Positions 1 to 8,513 of a stretch of DNA of 20,183 bases are shown here, piece after piece. Origin of the DNA: UBA7332 sp051648105 (GTDB lineage Bacteria; Bacteroidota; Bacteroidia; Bacteroidales; UBA7332); contig JBOFEN010000041.1 of NCBI GenBank assembly GCA_051648105.1, positions 1 to 20,183 of the forward strand, written 5' to 3'. The notes under the pieces are model-generated. The model searched no databases. It saw only the letters and a list, made by a program, of their open reading frames with translations, and was not told the DNA's origin. The position numbers and the translations under genes were made by a program. Positions within the stretch are counted from its first letter, which is position 1, and every line of letters begins with the position of its first letter.

Positions 1-129
1 TCCGGTAAAATGTGTATGTTTGCTCATGGTTGAAATATTTGGAGTCGGAAACCATAAAGTAAACCAAAAGGGTTGAATCTAATTGAAGATTCAACCCTTT
101 TTTTTGTGCGTCAAAAAACTTTTACCGGA
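1..129. repeat. 10-bp inverted repeat bounding the left edge
   Basis: TCCGGTAAAA at 1-10 is matched by its exact reverse complement at 120-129, with a terminator hairpin between them. Terminal inverted repeats around a small non-coding segment, or the end of an insertion sequence, would look like this. There is no transposase in view and no target-site duplication can be tested because the left flank is missing, so the identity as a mobile element is only a possibility. Confidence 0.3.
68..105 (+). terminator. Rho-independent terminator of a gene left of the window
   Basis: A perfect 13-bp stem (68-80 with 87-99) with the six-base loop AATTGA is followed by a run of eight T (98-105). The T run is on the plus side, so it should end a plus-strand transcript that enters from outside the window. 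No gene that it serves can be identified: the bases before it hold only short open stretches without a recognisable product. Confidence 0.8.
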
Positions 130-136
130 CAGCAAT

Positions 137-181
137 AAAAAAAAATAGCCCCTCAAGCAATGCTTGAGGGGCTATTTTTTT
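137..181 (-). terminator. Terminator of the carAB transcript (possibly bidirectional)
   Basis: A 14-bp perfect palindrome (146-159 with 161-174, rich in GC at its centre) is flanked by nine A on the left (137-145) and seven T on the right (175-181). Read on the minus strand it lies directly after the carB stop codon and ends in a T run, so it is the natural end of the carAB mRNA. The symmetrical flanks mean it could also stop plus-strand transcription. Confidence 0.85.
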
Positions 182-191
182 ACACTAGATA

Positions 192-3100
192 TTACTTGTA
201 TTCACACCATGATTTGATTTGGATATCATCCATACTCATATGACAGAATGCTTGAATGAAGGCATTTGCCAAACGCGTGTTTGTAATAACTGGAATATTC
301 ATATCGATAGCTCCACGACGGATCATATAACCATTCGAAAGCTCTCTTTTTGTTAAGTTCTTAGGGATATTAACTACCATATCAATACCACCACTACGCA
401 TCAGATCAAGAGCCTGAGGAGCGTCACCACTCTCACCTGGCCAATTAACCAACTCAGCTGGCACACCATTCTCAACAAGATAGTTCTGTGTTCCTTTTGT
501 AGCAAAAAGGTTATACCCTTTTTCCACAAGCAATTTAGCACTATCCAAAAGCGCAGCTTTCTGTTTTGCAGAACCACTAGAGATAAGAATATTCTTATTC
601 GGTATACGGTGGCCTACAGACAACATCGATGTCAAGATAGCCTCGTGAGCATTATCACCCAAACAACCAACCTCACCAGTTGAAGCCATATCTACACCCA
701 ATACAGGGTCTGCTTTCTGAAGACGAGAGAAAGAAAACTGAGAAGCCTTGATACCAACATACTCAAGATCAAAAGCACTCATATTAGGTTTCTCATAAGG
801 GACACCCATCATCACTTTTGTAGCAAGATCGATAAAGTTAGTCTTCAACACCTTAGAAACAAACGGGAAGCTTCTAGAAGCCCTAAGGTTACACTCAATA
901 ACCTTGATTTCATTCTCCTTAGCTAGGAACTGAATATTGAAAGGCCCAGAGATCTTAAGCTCTGCTGCGATATGGCGAGCAATCTTTTTCACTCTACGAG
1001 CAGTCTCAACATACATCTTTTGCGGAGGGAACTGAATAGTTGCATCACCTGAGTGAACACCCGCAAACTCGATATGTTCAGATATTGCATAAAGCACTAT
1101 CTCACCATTATCCGCCACCGCATCCATCTCTATCTCCTTAGCATTCTCAATAAACTCACTCACCACAACTGGATGCTTCTTAGAAACATTAGCAGCAAGC
1201 GAAAGGAAAGTCACCAACTCCTCATCGTTCGAACAAACATTCATAGCTGCACCAGAGAGTACATAAGATGGTCTTACAAGTACTGGATAACCAACCTCCT
1301 CTACGAACACCTTCACATCATCAAGACTTGAAAGCTCCTTCCAACGCGGTTGATCAATCTTCAAAGTATCAAGCATTGATGAGAACTTATGACGATCCTC
1401 AGCATTATCAATACTTTGTGCTGTAGTACCAAGAATATTAACCTTATGCTCATCTAGTCGAACAGCCAAGTTATTTGGTATCTGACCACCAGTAGACAAG
1501 ATTACACCATGAGGATTCTCCATCTCGATGATATCCATCACTCTTTCGAATGTCAACTCATCAAAATATAGTCTATCACACATATCATAATCTGTAGAGA
1601 CAGTCTCTGGGTTATAGTTGATCATAACCGATCTCCAGCCCTCTTTACGTATTGTCTGAAGAGCATTTACCGAACACCAATCAAACTCCACAGAGCTACC
1701 AATACGGTATGCACCCGAACCCAAAACAATAACAGAACGCTTATCTCCTAGATATTCAACATCATTATACTGACCATTATAAGTCAAATAAAGATAGTTC
1801 GTTGCTGCAGGATACTCAGCAGCCAAAGTGTCGATCTGCTTAACAACAGGCACAATACCCTGAGCTTTACGTTGAGCACGCACCTCAAAAATAGCCTCAT
1901 CAACATCAGGAGAATCTTTATATATCAAACGACCAATCTGATTATCTGAGAATCCTTGCTGTTTAGCAATCCTCATTAAAGGTTTCTCTATCTTAGTCAC
2001 CTGATCTAAAGCCTCAAGCTTATTTGCTGTCTTTATAATATTATAAAGCTTCTGAAGGAACCAACGATCAATCTTCGTTAGATCATGAATCTGATCAATA
2101 GTGTAACCCTTACGGAAAGCTTTAGATATAACAAAGATACGGTTATCAGTCGGTCTTCTCAACTCCTGATCAATATCCTCAATCTCGATCTCTTTGTTTG
2201 CAACAAAGCCTGATGCACCTTGACCGATCATTCGGAGCCCCTTCTGTAGAGCCTCCTCGAAAGTACGACCAATAGACATCACCTCACCGACAGACTTCAT
2301 CGAAGAGCCAATCTCACGAGAAACACCGTGGAATTTTGACAAATCCCAACGAGGAATCTTACAAACGATATAATCAAGCGCTGGTTCAAATAGAGCTGAT
2401 GTGCTCTTTGTTACAGCATTCTTAAGATCAAACAAGCCATAACCAAGACCAAGTTTTGCAGCAACAAATGCCAATGGATAACCCGTAGCTTTAGATGCTA
2501 GTGCGGAAGAACGGCTCAAACGAGCATTAACCTCAATCACTCGATAATCCTCTGAGTGCGGGTCAAATGCATACTGAACGTTACACTCACCAACAATACC
2601 AATGTGTCGGATGATACGTATAGCCAACTCTCTCAACTTGTGATACTCAGCATTTGTTAGCGTCTGCGATGGAGCAACAACGATAGACTCACCAGTGTGA
2701 ATACCTAGTGGATCAAAGTTCTCCATGTTACACACAGTAATACAGTTGTCAAATCTATCTCTAACAACCTCATACTCCACCTCTTTCCATCCCTTAAGAG
2801 ACTTCTCCACCAAGATCTGAGGCGAGAAAGAGAGAGCTTTTTCAGCCAAATCAACTAGCTCCGACTCATCATCACAGAATCCAGACCCAAGACCACCAAG
2901 TGCATAAGCAGCACGAATGATGATAGGATAGCCAAGATCCTTAGCTGCTTGCTTAGCATCCTCTACTGTATCAACAGCAAAACTCTTGATTGTCTTAACA
3001 TCAATCTCATCTAGCTTCTGTACAAATAGCTCTCTATCCTCAGTATCCATGATAGCTTGAACAGGAGTACCAAGTACCTGAACGTTATATTTCTCTAGGA

Positions 3101-3413
3101 TACCTGACTGATATAACTTAACACCACAATTGAGTGCTGTTTGCCCACCGAAGGCCAATAAAATACCGTCTGGACGCTCTCTTTTGATAACCTTCTCCAC
3201 AAAAAAAGGTGTAACCGGCAAGAAATAGATCTTGTCAGCTACCCCTTCGGAGGTCTGAACGGTTGCAATGTTCGGATTAATCAATACTGTCTCAATATTC
3301 TCTTCACGTAACGCTTTAAGAGCTTGTGAACCGGAATAGTCAAACTCTCCAGCCTCACCAATCTTTAGTGCGCCAGATCCAAGAATAAGAACCTTTTTAA
3401 TTGTATGTTGCAT
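192..3413 (-). CDS. carB: Carbamoyl-phosphate synthase large subunit
   Basis: Makes carbamoyl phosphate from bicarbonate, ammonia delivered by CarA and two ATP, feeding pyrimidine and arginine synthesis in the cytoplasm. The 1073-residue product has the full family layout: a first ATP-grasp half beginning LGSGALKIGEAGEFDYSGSQ near residue 11, an oligomerisation region (about 400-550), a second ATP-grasp half beginning GSGAYRIGSSVEFDW near 565, and a C-terminal MGS-like regulatory domain from about 935. The second-half motif, and runs such as LVEKSLKGWKEVEYEVVRD and NPETVSTDYDMCDRLYFDE, resemble the animal CAD protein more than E. coli CarB, which has GSGPNRIGQGIEFDY at that point. It starts 46 bases after carA stops, has no Shine-Dalgarno sequence, and should be co-transcribed with carA. 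Confidence 0.97.
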   Translation of the reverse strand: MQHTIKKVLILGSGALKIGEAGEFDYSGSQALKALREENIETVLINPNIATVQTSEGVADKIYFLPVTPFFVEKVIKRERPDGILLAFGGQTALNCGVKLYQSGILEKYNVQVLGTPVQAIMDTEDRELFVQKLDEIDVKTIKSFAVDTVEDAKQAAKDLGYPIIIRAAYALGGLGSGFCDDESELVDLAEKALSFSPQILVEKSLKGWKEVEYEVVRDRFDNCITVCNMENFDPLGIHTGESIVVAPSQTLTNAEYHKLRELAIRIIRHIGIVGECNVQYAFDPHSEDYRVIEVNARLSRSSALASKATGYPLAFVAAKLGLGYGLFDLKNAVTKSTSALFEPALDYIVCKIPRWDLSKFHGVSREIGSSMKSVGEVMSIGRTFEEALQKGLRMIGQGASGFVANKEIEIEDIDQELRRPTDNRIFVISKAFRKGYTIDQIHDLTKIDRWFLQKLYNIIKTANKLEALDQVTKIEKPLMRIAKQQGFSDNQIGRLIYKDSPDVDEAIFEVRAQRKAQGIVPVVKQIDTLAAEYPAATNYLYLTYNGQYNDVEYLGDKRSVIVLGSGAYRIGSSVEFDWCSVNALQTIRKEGWRSVMINYNPETVSTDYDMCDRLYFDELTFERVMDIIEMENPHGVILSTGGQIPNNLAVRLDEHKVNILGTTAQSIDNAEDRHKFSSMLDTLKIDQPRWKELSSLDDVKVFVEEVGYPVLVRPSYVLSGAAMNVCSNDEELVTFLSLAANVSKKHPVVVSEFIENAKEIEMDAVADNGEIVLYAISEHIEFAGVHSGDATIQFPPQKMYVETARRVKKIARHIAAELKISGPFNIQFLAKENEIKVIECNLRASRSFPFVSKVLKTNFIDLATKVMMGVPYEKPNMSAFDLEYVGIKASQFSFSRLQKADPVLGVDMASTGEVGCLGDNAHEAILTSMLSVGHRIPNKNILISSGSAKQKAALLDSAKLLVEKGYNLFATKGTQNYLVENGVPAELVNWPGESGDAPQALDLMRSGGIDMVVNIPKNLTKRELSNGYMIRRGAIDMNIPVITNTRLANAFIQAFCHMSMDDIQIKSWCEYK

Positions 3414-3459
3414 GATTTACTGTGTCGTTAATAATTCAATGAAGTGGATTAGTTATATA

Positions 3460-4527
3460 TCAGAGCATTTTGACAAAGTCGTCAAACAAAAACTCCGTAT
3501 CTGTTGGTCCGCTTGCAGCCTCTGGGTGAAACTGACACGAGAAGAATGGTTTGCTCTTATGGCGAATACCCTCGTTAGTACCATCATTCATATTTGTGAA
3601 TAGTGGTTCCCAATCAGAACTCAAACTACTATTATCTACAGCATAACCGTGGTTTTGAGAAGTAACAAAACATCTATTTGTACCCTCCATTCTCACAGGT
3701 TGGTTGTGGCTACGGTGTCCATACTTAAGCTTATAAGTCTTAGCACCACCTGCTTTAGATAGTAGCTGATTACCCATACAGATACCAAAGATAGGTTTCC
3801 CACACTCCATGAAACGACGAATATTTTCTACAGTCTCTGTTGCGTGATCTGGGTTACCAGGACCATTCGAGATAAATAGACCTTCAAACTCAAGAGTATT
3901 GAAATCATAATTCCAAGGTACTCTGATAACAGTCACACCTCTATTAACAAGGCAGCGGATAATATTGTGCTTAACACCACAATCCACCAAACAAACTCTC
4001 TTCTCACCGTTGCCATAAGTAATAACCTCTTTGCAACTAGCTTGAGCTACAAGATTCACCTCCTCAATATCAGAGTAAGCAATATCCTGATTGTCAAAAA
4101 CAATCTTACCCTTCATTGCACCCTTCTCTCTTAGGATCTTGGTCAACTCACGAGTATCAATACCATAAACTCCTGGCACCTTATTCGATTTAAGCCATTC
4201 GCCCAAACTCATTGCAGCATTCCAGTGACTATACTCGTGAGAGTAGTCCGAGATGATAACACCACTGACATGAACTTTTTCTGACTCATAAAAACGTGAA
4301 AGGCCGTCGATAGTCTCATCGGCTGGAACGCCGTAGTTACCGACTAGGGGAAAGGTAATTGTGAGAATCTGACCAGTATAAGATGGGTCTGTCAAACTCT
4401 CGGGATAGCCAACCATGGCTGTACTAAAAACAACTTCTCCGGCTGCAGACTCTTCGTATCCAAACGAATAACCATGAAAAACTGCGCCGTTCTCAAGAAC
4501 TAAAGAAACAGGTCTCTCCTTTTGCAT
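3460..4527 (-). CDS. carA: Carbamoyl-phosphate synthase small (glutaminase) subunit
   Basis: Glutamine amidotransferase subunit that releases ammonia from glutamine and passes it to CarB. The 355-residue product has the N-terminal small-subunit domain (about 1-160) and a class I glutamine amidotransferase domain. The expected catalytic triad is visible: Cys250 in GICMGNQ, and His334 and Glu336 in FHPEA. The oxyanion region NGPGNP is at 221-226. It is the first gene of the carA-carB pair, and a Bacteroidota-type promoter box lies about 65 bases before the ATG. As with CarB, details such as GHRSHNQPV look closer to the eukaryotic CAD glutaminase domain than to E. coli. Confidence 0.96.
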   Translation of the reverse strand: MQKERPVSLVLENGAVFHGYSFGYEESAAGEVVFSTAMVGYPESLTDPSYTGQILTITFPLVGNYGVPADETIDGLSRFYESEKVHVSGVIISDYSHEYSHWNAAMSLGEWLKSNKVPGVYGIDTRELTKILREKGAMKGKIVFDNQDIAYSDIEEVNLVAQASCKEVITYGNGEKRVCLVDCGVKHNIIRCLVNRGVTVIRVPWNYDFNTLEFEGLFISNGPGNPDHATETVENIRRFMECGKPIFGICMGNQLLSKAGGAKTYKLKYGHRSHNQPVRMEGTNRCFVTSQNHGYAVDNSSLSSDWEPLFTNMNDGTNEGIRHKSKPFFSCQFHPEAASGPTDTEFLFDDFVKML

Positions 4528-4592
4528 TGATGTAAATAGGTATATAGTTTACGCTTACATATAAAAAACCGGTTTCCTTACAGAAAACCGTG

Positions 4593-4600
4593 CAAATGTA
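4593..4600 (-). promoter_or_regulatory. Probable carA promoter, -7 box TACATTTG
   Basis: Read on the minus strand, 4600-4593 is TACATTTG, a perfect match to the Bacteroidota TAnnTTTG box. No good TTTG lies 19-21 bases upstream, so only the -7 half is convincing. It would give a leader of roughly 60 bases. That leader contains the palindrome AAACCGGTTT (4566-4575) and a possible CGGTTT/AAACCG hairpin (4570-4590), which could play a regulatory role, but nothing else supports this. Confidence 0.5.
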
Positions 4601-4643
4601 GTAAAATTATTAGAGAAATAACACTACCAATTAGCTTTTGTAG

Positions 4644-4685
4644 AAAAAAAGAGAGGCAATAGATATAAAAAACCTATTGTCTCTC
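4644..4685 (-). terminator. Terminator of clpB
   Basis: Arms GAGAGGCAATAG (4651-4662) and CTATTGTCTCTC (4674-4685) pair over 12 positions with one mismatch on the minus-strand transcript. A run of seven T follows when read on the minus strand (4650-4644). It lies 28 bases after the clpB stop and before the carA promoter, so it separates the two units. Confidence 0.75.
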
Positions 4686-4713
4686 TCGAAAATAAAATCT
4701 AATAAAACTATTA

Positions 4714-7305
4714 TTATCTATTAGCAAATGTCAATACACCATCGTGAATAGTCACATATATATTACGATCCTTATCAATCACACCAGAGAGTATGGCCTT
4801 TGAAAGCTCATTTAACAACTGACGTTGAATAACCCTCTTGACAGGGCGTGCACCAAATTGAGGATCATAACCCTCATTAGCTAAATAATCCAGCACACTA
4901 TCGTCAAAATCAATCCTCATACCATTGTGACACAACATCTTCTGTATACCATTAATCTGAATATATACCACATCCCTTATCTCAGAAAGAGTCAAAGGCG
5001 TAAACATAATTACCTCATCTATTCGATTAAGAAACTCCGGACGGATAGTTCGCTTAAGCAACTCCATCACCTCATCCCGACTCTTAGATACAACCTCCTC
5101 ACGATTTGCCTCCGTCAAAGACTCAAACCTCTCCCTTATGATCTGCGAACCCAAGTTGGAGGTCATAATAATAATAGTGTTCTTAAAATTAACAACCCTA
5201 CCCTTATTATCAGTCAACCTTCCATCATCAAGCACTTGAAGAAGGATATTAAACACATCAGGGTGAGCCTTCTCTATCTCATCGAAAAGAACCACAGAGT
5301 AAGGCTTACGCCTTATTGCCTCAGTAAGCTGTCCACCCTCTTCATACCCAACATATCCAGGAGGAGAACCAATAAGGCGAGTAACGGCAAACTTCTCTTG
5401 ATACTCACTCATATCTATCCTTGTCATCATAGTCTCATCATCAAACAAGTAGTCAGCCAAAGCCTTTGCAAGCTCCGTCTTACCAACCCCCGTAGTACCC
5501 AAGAATATGAACGAACCAATAGGACGTTTGGGATCCTGCAATCCAGCGCGACTACGCCTTACTGCATCAGATATAGCCACGATAGCCTCATCCTGACCAA
5601 CCACCCTCTTATGAAGCTCCTTCTCAAGATTCAACAACTTCTCTCTTTCACCCTGCAACATACGACTAACAGGAATAGAGGTCCACCTTGAAACAATATC
5701 AGCAATATCATCCGCACTAACCTCCTCCTTGATCATAGCAGTTGTTCCCTGCACCTCATGAAGCTTGGTCTGAGACTCAACTATCTTAGCCTCCGCATCC
5801 TTAATCCTACCATATCGAATCTCAGCCACTTTCCCAAAGTCACCATCACGTTCAGCACTATCAGCCTCAAATCTTAAGGACTCAATTTCCTTCTTCTTCT
5901 CTTGAATCTGCTGAATAAGCTCACGTTCACTCTGCCACTTAGCCTTATGCCTAGACTCCTCCTCCTTCAAATTAGCAATCTCTCTGGAGAGATTCTCAAC
6001 CTTAACCGAGTCATTCTCCCTCTTTATAGCCTCACGCTCAATCTCCAACTGCTTGATCCTACGAGATATCTCATCCAGATTCTCAGGCACAGAGTCAACC
6101 TCAAGCCTTAGCTTAGCCGCCGCCTCGTCCATCAAATCAATAGCCTTATCTGGTAAAAATCTATCAGTAATATATCTGTGCGACAATTGAACAGCTGCTA
6201 TTATCGCCTCATCCTTGATACGCACCTGATGGTGATTCTCATACCTCTCCTTGAGACCCCTTAGTATAGATATTGAGTCCGCCTCATCAGGCTCCTCAAT
6301 AAGAACAGTCTGAAAACGACGCTCAAGCGCCTTATCCTTCTCGAAATATTTCTGATACTCATCCAAAGTAGTTGCACCAATAGAACGAAGTTCACCACGA
6401 GCAAGAGCAGGCTTAAGAATATTAGCCGCATCCATAGCACCATCACTCTTTCCTGCGCCAACAAGTGTATGTATCTCATCTATAAATAGAATAATCTCAC
6501 CCTCTGCCGATGTGACCTCATTTACCACAGCCTTTAGACGCTCCTCAAACTCACCCTTATACTTAGCACCAGCAATCAGAGCGCCCATATCCAGTGAATA
6601 GATCTGCTTACTCTTTAGATTCTCAGGCACATCACCACGTATAATCCTATGAGCCAATCCTTCGGCTATAGCCGTCTTACCCGTACCAGGCTCACCTATC
6701 AAGATAGGATTATTCTTAGTTCTACGGCTCAAGATCTGCAATACACGACGAATCTCCTCATCCCTACCAATCACAGGATCAAGCTTTCCACTCCTTGCAC
6801 GCTCATTCAAGTTTATCGCATATTTAGACAAAGCCTGATAACTCTCCTCTGCCGATTGAGAGTTAACCTTTTCACCCTTACGAAGCTCCTTGATTGCATG
6901 CTCAAGACTACCCATTGTCAAACCAGCATCCTTAAGCATAGCCGAAGCACTACCCCCCTCCTCTAATACAGCAATCAGCAGATGCTCAATCGAGACATAC
7001 GAATCCCCCATAGATGAAGATACTGCAATAGCTTTTTGTATAACAGTATTACTCTGCCTACTCAAATAAGGCTCTGAGCCCATAACCTTTGGATAGCTTT
7101 GAATCTCCCTCTCTAAAACCGAGCGAAGATTACCCGAATTAACCTCACACTTCTGGAAGATAAAGTTCAACACACTCTCCCCCTCAAGCATAAGAGACTT
7201 CAAAAGGTGTGCAGGCTCTATCACCTGCTGCCCAAGCGATTGAACCAACACTACAGCTTTCTGTATAACCTCTTGAGACTTAATTGTAAAATTGTTTAAG
7301 TTCAT
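4714..7305 (-). CDS. clpB: ATP-dependent disaggregase ClpB
   Basis: Hsp100 chaperone that pulls polypeptides out of aggregates together with DnaK. The 863-residue product is full length. It has a Clp N-domain repeat pair (about 1-145), a first AAA+ module with Walker A GEPGTGKT (204-211), Walker B DE at 276-277 and pore loop YKG (249-251), a ClpB-type coiled-coil middle domain (about 405-525), and a second AAA+ module with GTTGVGKT (603-610), DE at 675-676 and pore loop GYVGY (650-654). The long middle domain marks it as ClpB rather than ClpA or ClpC. It is monocistronic, with its own terminator. No clear TAnnTTTG promoter was found upstream, so its start signal is unresolved. Confidence 0.97.
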   Translation of the reverse strand: MNLNNFTIKSQEVIQKAVVLVQSLGQQVIEPAHLLKSLMLEGESVLNFIFQKCEVNSGNLRSVLEREIQSYPKVMGSEPYLSRQSNTVIQKAIAVSSSMGDSYVSIEHLLIAVLEEGGSASAMLKDAGLTMGSLEHAIKELRKGEKVNSQSAEESYQALSKYAINLNERARSGKLDPVIGRDEEIRRVLQILSRRTKNNPILIGEPGTGKTAIAEGLAHRIIRGDVPENLKSKQIYSLDMGALIAGAKYKGEFEERLKAVVNEVTSAEGEIILFIDEIHTLVGAGKSDGAMDAANILKPALARGELRSIGATTLDEYQKYFEKDKALERRFQTVLIEEPDEADSISILRGLKERYENHHQVRIKDEAIIAAVQLSHRYITDRFLPDKAIDLMDEAAAKLRLEVDSVPENLDEISRRIKQLEIEREAIKRENDSVKVENLSREIANLKEEESRHKAKWQSERELIQQIQEKKKEIESLRFEADSAERDGDFGKVAEIRYGRIKDAEAKIVESQTKLHEVQGTTAMIKEEVSADDIADIVSRWTSIPVSRMLQGEREKLLNLEKELHKRVVGQDEAIVAISDAVRRSRAGLQDPKRPIGSFIFLGTTGVGKTELAKALADYLFDDETMMTRIDMSEYQEKFAVTRLIGSPPGYVGYEEGGQLTEAIRRKPYSVVLFDEIEKAHPDVFNILLQVLDDGRLTDNKGRVVNFKNTIIIMTSNLGSQIIRERFESLTEANREEVVSKSRDEVMELLKRTIRPEFLNRIDEVIMFTPLTLSEIRDVVYIQINGIQKMLCHNGMRIDFDDSVLDYLANEGYDPQFGARPVKRVIQRQLLNELSKAILSGVIDKDRNIYVTIHDGVLTFANR

Positions 7306-7449
7306 AGATCCTAAATATTATATATGTTTTTAGTTATACACACCATACCTCCAAAATGGTTGCCAAAGAGCACACCACTGACTTTTTGTCATTAGATATA
7401 ACAATTATCAACACACAATCGGACGAGCAAAGCAGATAAAATTGAGCAT

Positions 7450-7504
7450 AAAAAGAGGTGAGACAGATCTAACCCCATAATTAGGGACAGATCCATCTCA
7501 CCTC
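7450..7504 (-). terminator. Terminator after yjdM
   Basis: A long interrupted hairpin: GAGGTGAGA (7455-7463) pairs with TCTCACCTC (7496-7504), and inside it GATCT (7466-7470) pairs with AGATC (7489-7493). Read on the minus strand it ends in five T (7454-7450). It lies about 45 bases after the yjdM stop. I see nothing else of note between here and the clpB start at 7305. Confidence 0.65.
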
Positions 7505-7548
7505 ACATATCATAATATGGTTAGCTCAATAAAAAGAGCCTGCCAATG

Positions 7549-7878
7549 TTACTTCTTCAAGAAGCAAGTCTTTAGAACGATGCTACTACCATCAATCTTA
7601 CAATCAACCTCCTCAGGATTCTCAGTCAAACGAATACTCTTAACCTTTGTACCACGTTTGATCACCATAGAAGAACCCTTCACTTTAAGATCTTTTATCA
7701 CAGTAACGGCATCACCATCTGCCAATATTGCACCATTGCTATCCTTAGCAACACTACTCTCTTCAGCCTCCTCTTCACTTCCGCTCCACTCATATCCACA
7801 ATCTGGACAAACATTCATCACTCCGTCAAAATAGGTATTGTCCATATCACACTGTGGACAGTTAGAAATTGTACTCAT
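7549..7878 (-). CDS. yjdM: YjdM/PhnA family zinc-ribbon protein
   Basis: Small cytoplasmic protein of the PhnA family, named from its place near the E. coli phosphonate operon; its biochemical role is not settled and it should not be read as a phosphonate enzyme. The 109-residue product has an N-terminal zinc ribbon with two CxxC pairs (CPQC at 7-10 and CPDC at 24-27), then an acidic linker, then the conserved C-terminal domain with DGDAVTVIKDLKVKGSS and CKIDG. Length and motif order match E. coli YjdM closely. It is divergent from the iron-sulfur protein gene at 8065 and has a probable promoter box at 7929-7936. Confidence 0.9.
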   Translation of the reverse strand: MSTISNCPQCDMDNTYFDGVMNVCPDCGYEWSGSEEEAEESSVAKDSNGAILADGDAVTVIKDLKVKGSSMVIKRGTKVKSIRLTENPEEVDCKIDGSSIVLKTCFLKK

Positions 7879-7928
7879 TCGATTTACTCTTTTACTTCAG
7901 TTAATGGCTCTGTATAAAGAACCTAGTG

Positions 7929-7936
7929 CAAAAGTA
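7929..7936 (-). promoter_or_regulatory. Probable yjdM promoter, -7 box TACTTTTG
   Basis: On the minus strand 7936-7929 reads TACTTTTG, matching TAnnTTTG, about 50 bases before the yjdM ATG. No TTTG lies at the expected upstream distance, so the match is partial. Confidence 0.45.
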
Positions 7937-7991
7937 TAAATAATATAAGAAAGAATCCCACTTATTGCTCAAGATTAAATTCTCAAAACAA

Positions 7992-8023
7992 TTTGCACAC
8001 AAGCTGTATTTACCTTACATTTG
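7992..8023 (+). promoter_or_regulatory. Bacteroidota promoter TTTG-N20-TACATTTG
   Basis: TTTG at 7992-7995 and TACATTTG at 8016-8023 are separated by exactly 20 bases, a full match to the -33/-7 consensus of the Bacteroides-type primary sigma factor. It lies about 40 bases before the ATG at 8065. It also argues against the upstream in-frame start at 7993, which would fall inside the -33 box. Confidence 0.8.
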
Positions 8024-8064
8024 TAACGATTACACAATTATACTACTATAAAACACATACGGAA

Positions 8065-8388
8065 ATGAGTGAAGATAGAATGATCTGCTACTGTTACGAC
8101 GTAAAATACAGTGACATACGCAAAGCGATGTCTGAAGGAGCCCTTACACTTGAAGCTATCCAAAGTAGAACAGAAGCTGGTACTGCTTGCGGTGCTTGCC
8201 TCGAAGATATTGAAGAAATCCTTGCATCTGCATGTAGCTGCACCAACGTATCTGTTGAAGACGTACGTCAATCAGTTCGTGAAGGCGCTACTTCGGTTGA
8301 AGAAGTTACAAAAGCTACCAAAGCTGGTGGCGCATGTGGAAGATGCGGAAAACTTATCGGACACATCATTGCAGATACTGCAAAATAA
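8065..8388 (+). CDS. Tandem BFD-type [2Fe-2S] protein
   Basis: A 107-residue protein made of two bacterioferritin-associated-ferredoxin-like (BFD) [2Fe-2S] units. Unit 1 has Cys8-x-Cys10 and Cys42-xx-Cys45; unit 2 has Cys57-x-Cys59 and Cys91-xx-Cys94. Every cysteine in the second unit is exactly 49 residues after its partner, and the sequences between them are similar (SEGALTLEAIQ and REGATSVEEVT), so this is an internal duplication. Such domains carry electrons or assist iron or cofactor metabolism; the partner here is unknown. The start was chosen because it follows a perfect promoter at normal distance and begins just before the first Cys-x-Cys. It is transcribed alone, divergent from yjdM, and closed by a long hairpin. 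Confidence 0.88.
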   Translation: MSEDRMICYCYDVKYSDIRKAMSEGALTLEAIQSRTEAGTACGACLEDIEEILASACSCTNVSVEDVRQSVREGATSVEEVTKATKAGGACGRCGKLIGHIIADTAK

Positions 8389-8424
8389 GAGATAGGCTAC
8401 AATGTAGCTCTATATTTAATCCCC

Positions 8425-8477
8425 GATATACATAACAAGGAGTGCCTACTTTAGTAAGCACTCCTTGTTTGTATATC
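8425..8477. terminator. Long hairpin between converging genes, probable terminator
   Basis: GATATAC...GGAGTGC (from 8425) pairs with GCACTCC...GTATATC (to 8477), giving about 20 paired positions with small interruptions. It lies between the end of the plus-strand iron-sulfur gene and the minus-strand island. The T tract is short (TTGTTT within the stem), so it is not textbook, but the position suggests a two-way terminator. Confidence 0.55.
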
Positions 8478-8513
8478 GAGAAATTATTTTCACTGATTAT
8501 TCTCCACTCGATG

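Noticed and set aside
4528..4600. Riboswitch or pyrimidine-responsive attenuator in the carA leader
   Set aside because: Only a 10-bp palindrome and a weak 6-bp hairpin are visible, without a terminator or a known aptamer pattern.
7993..8064. Longer N-terminus for the iron-sulfur protein from an in-frame start at 7993
   Set aside because: It would overlap the -33 box of a perfect promoter, and the added residues do not belong to the family.
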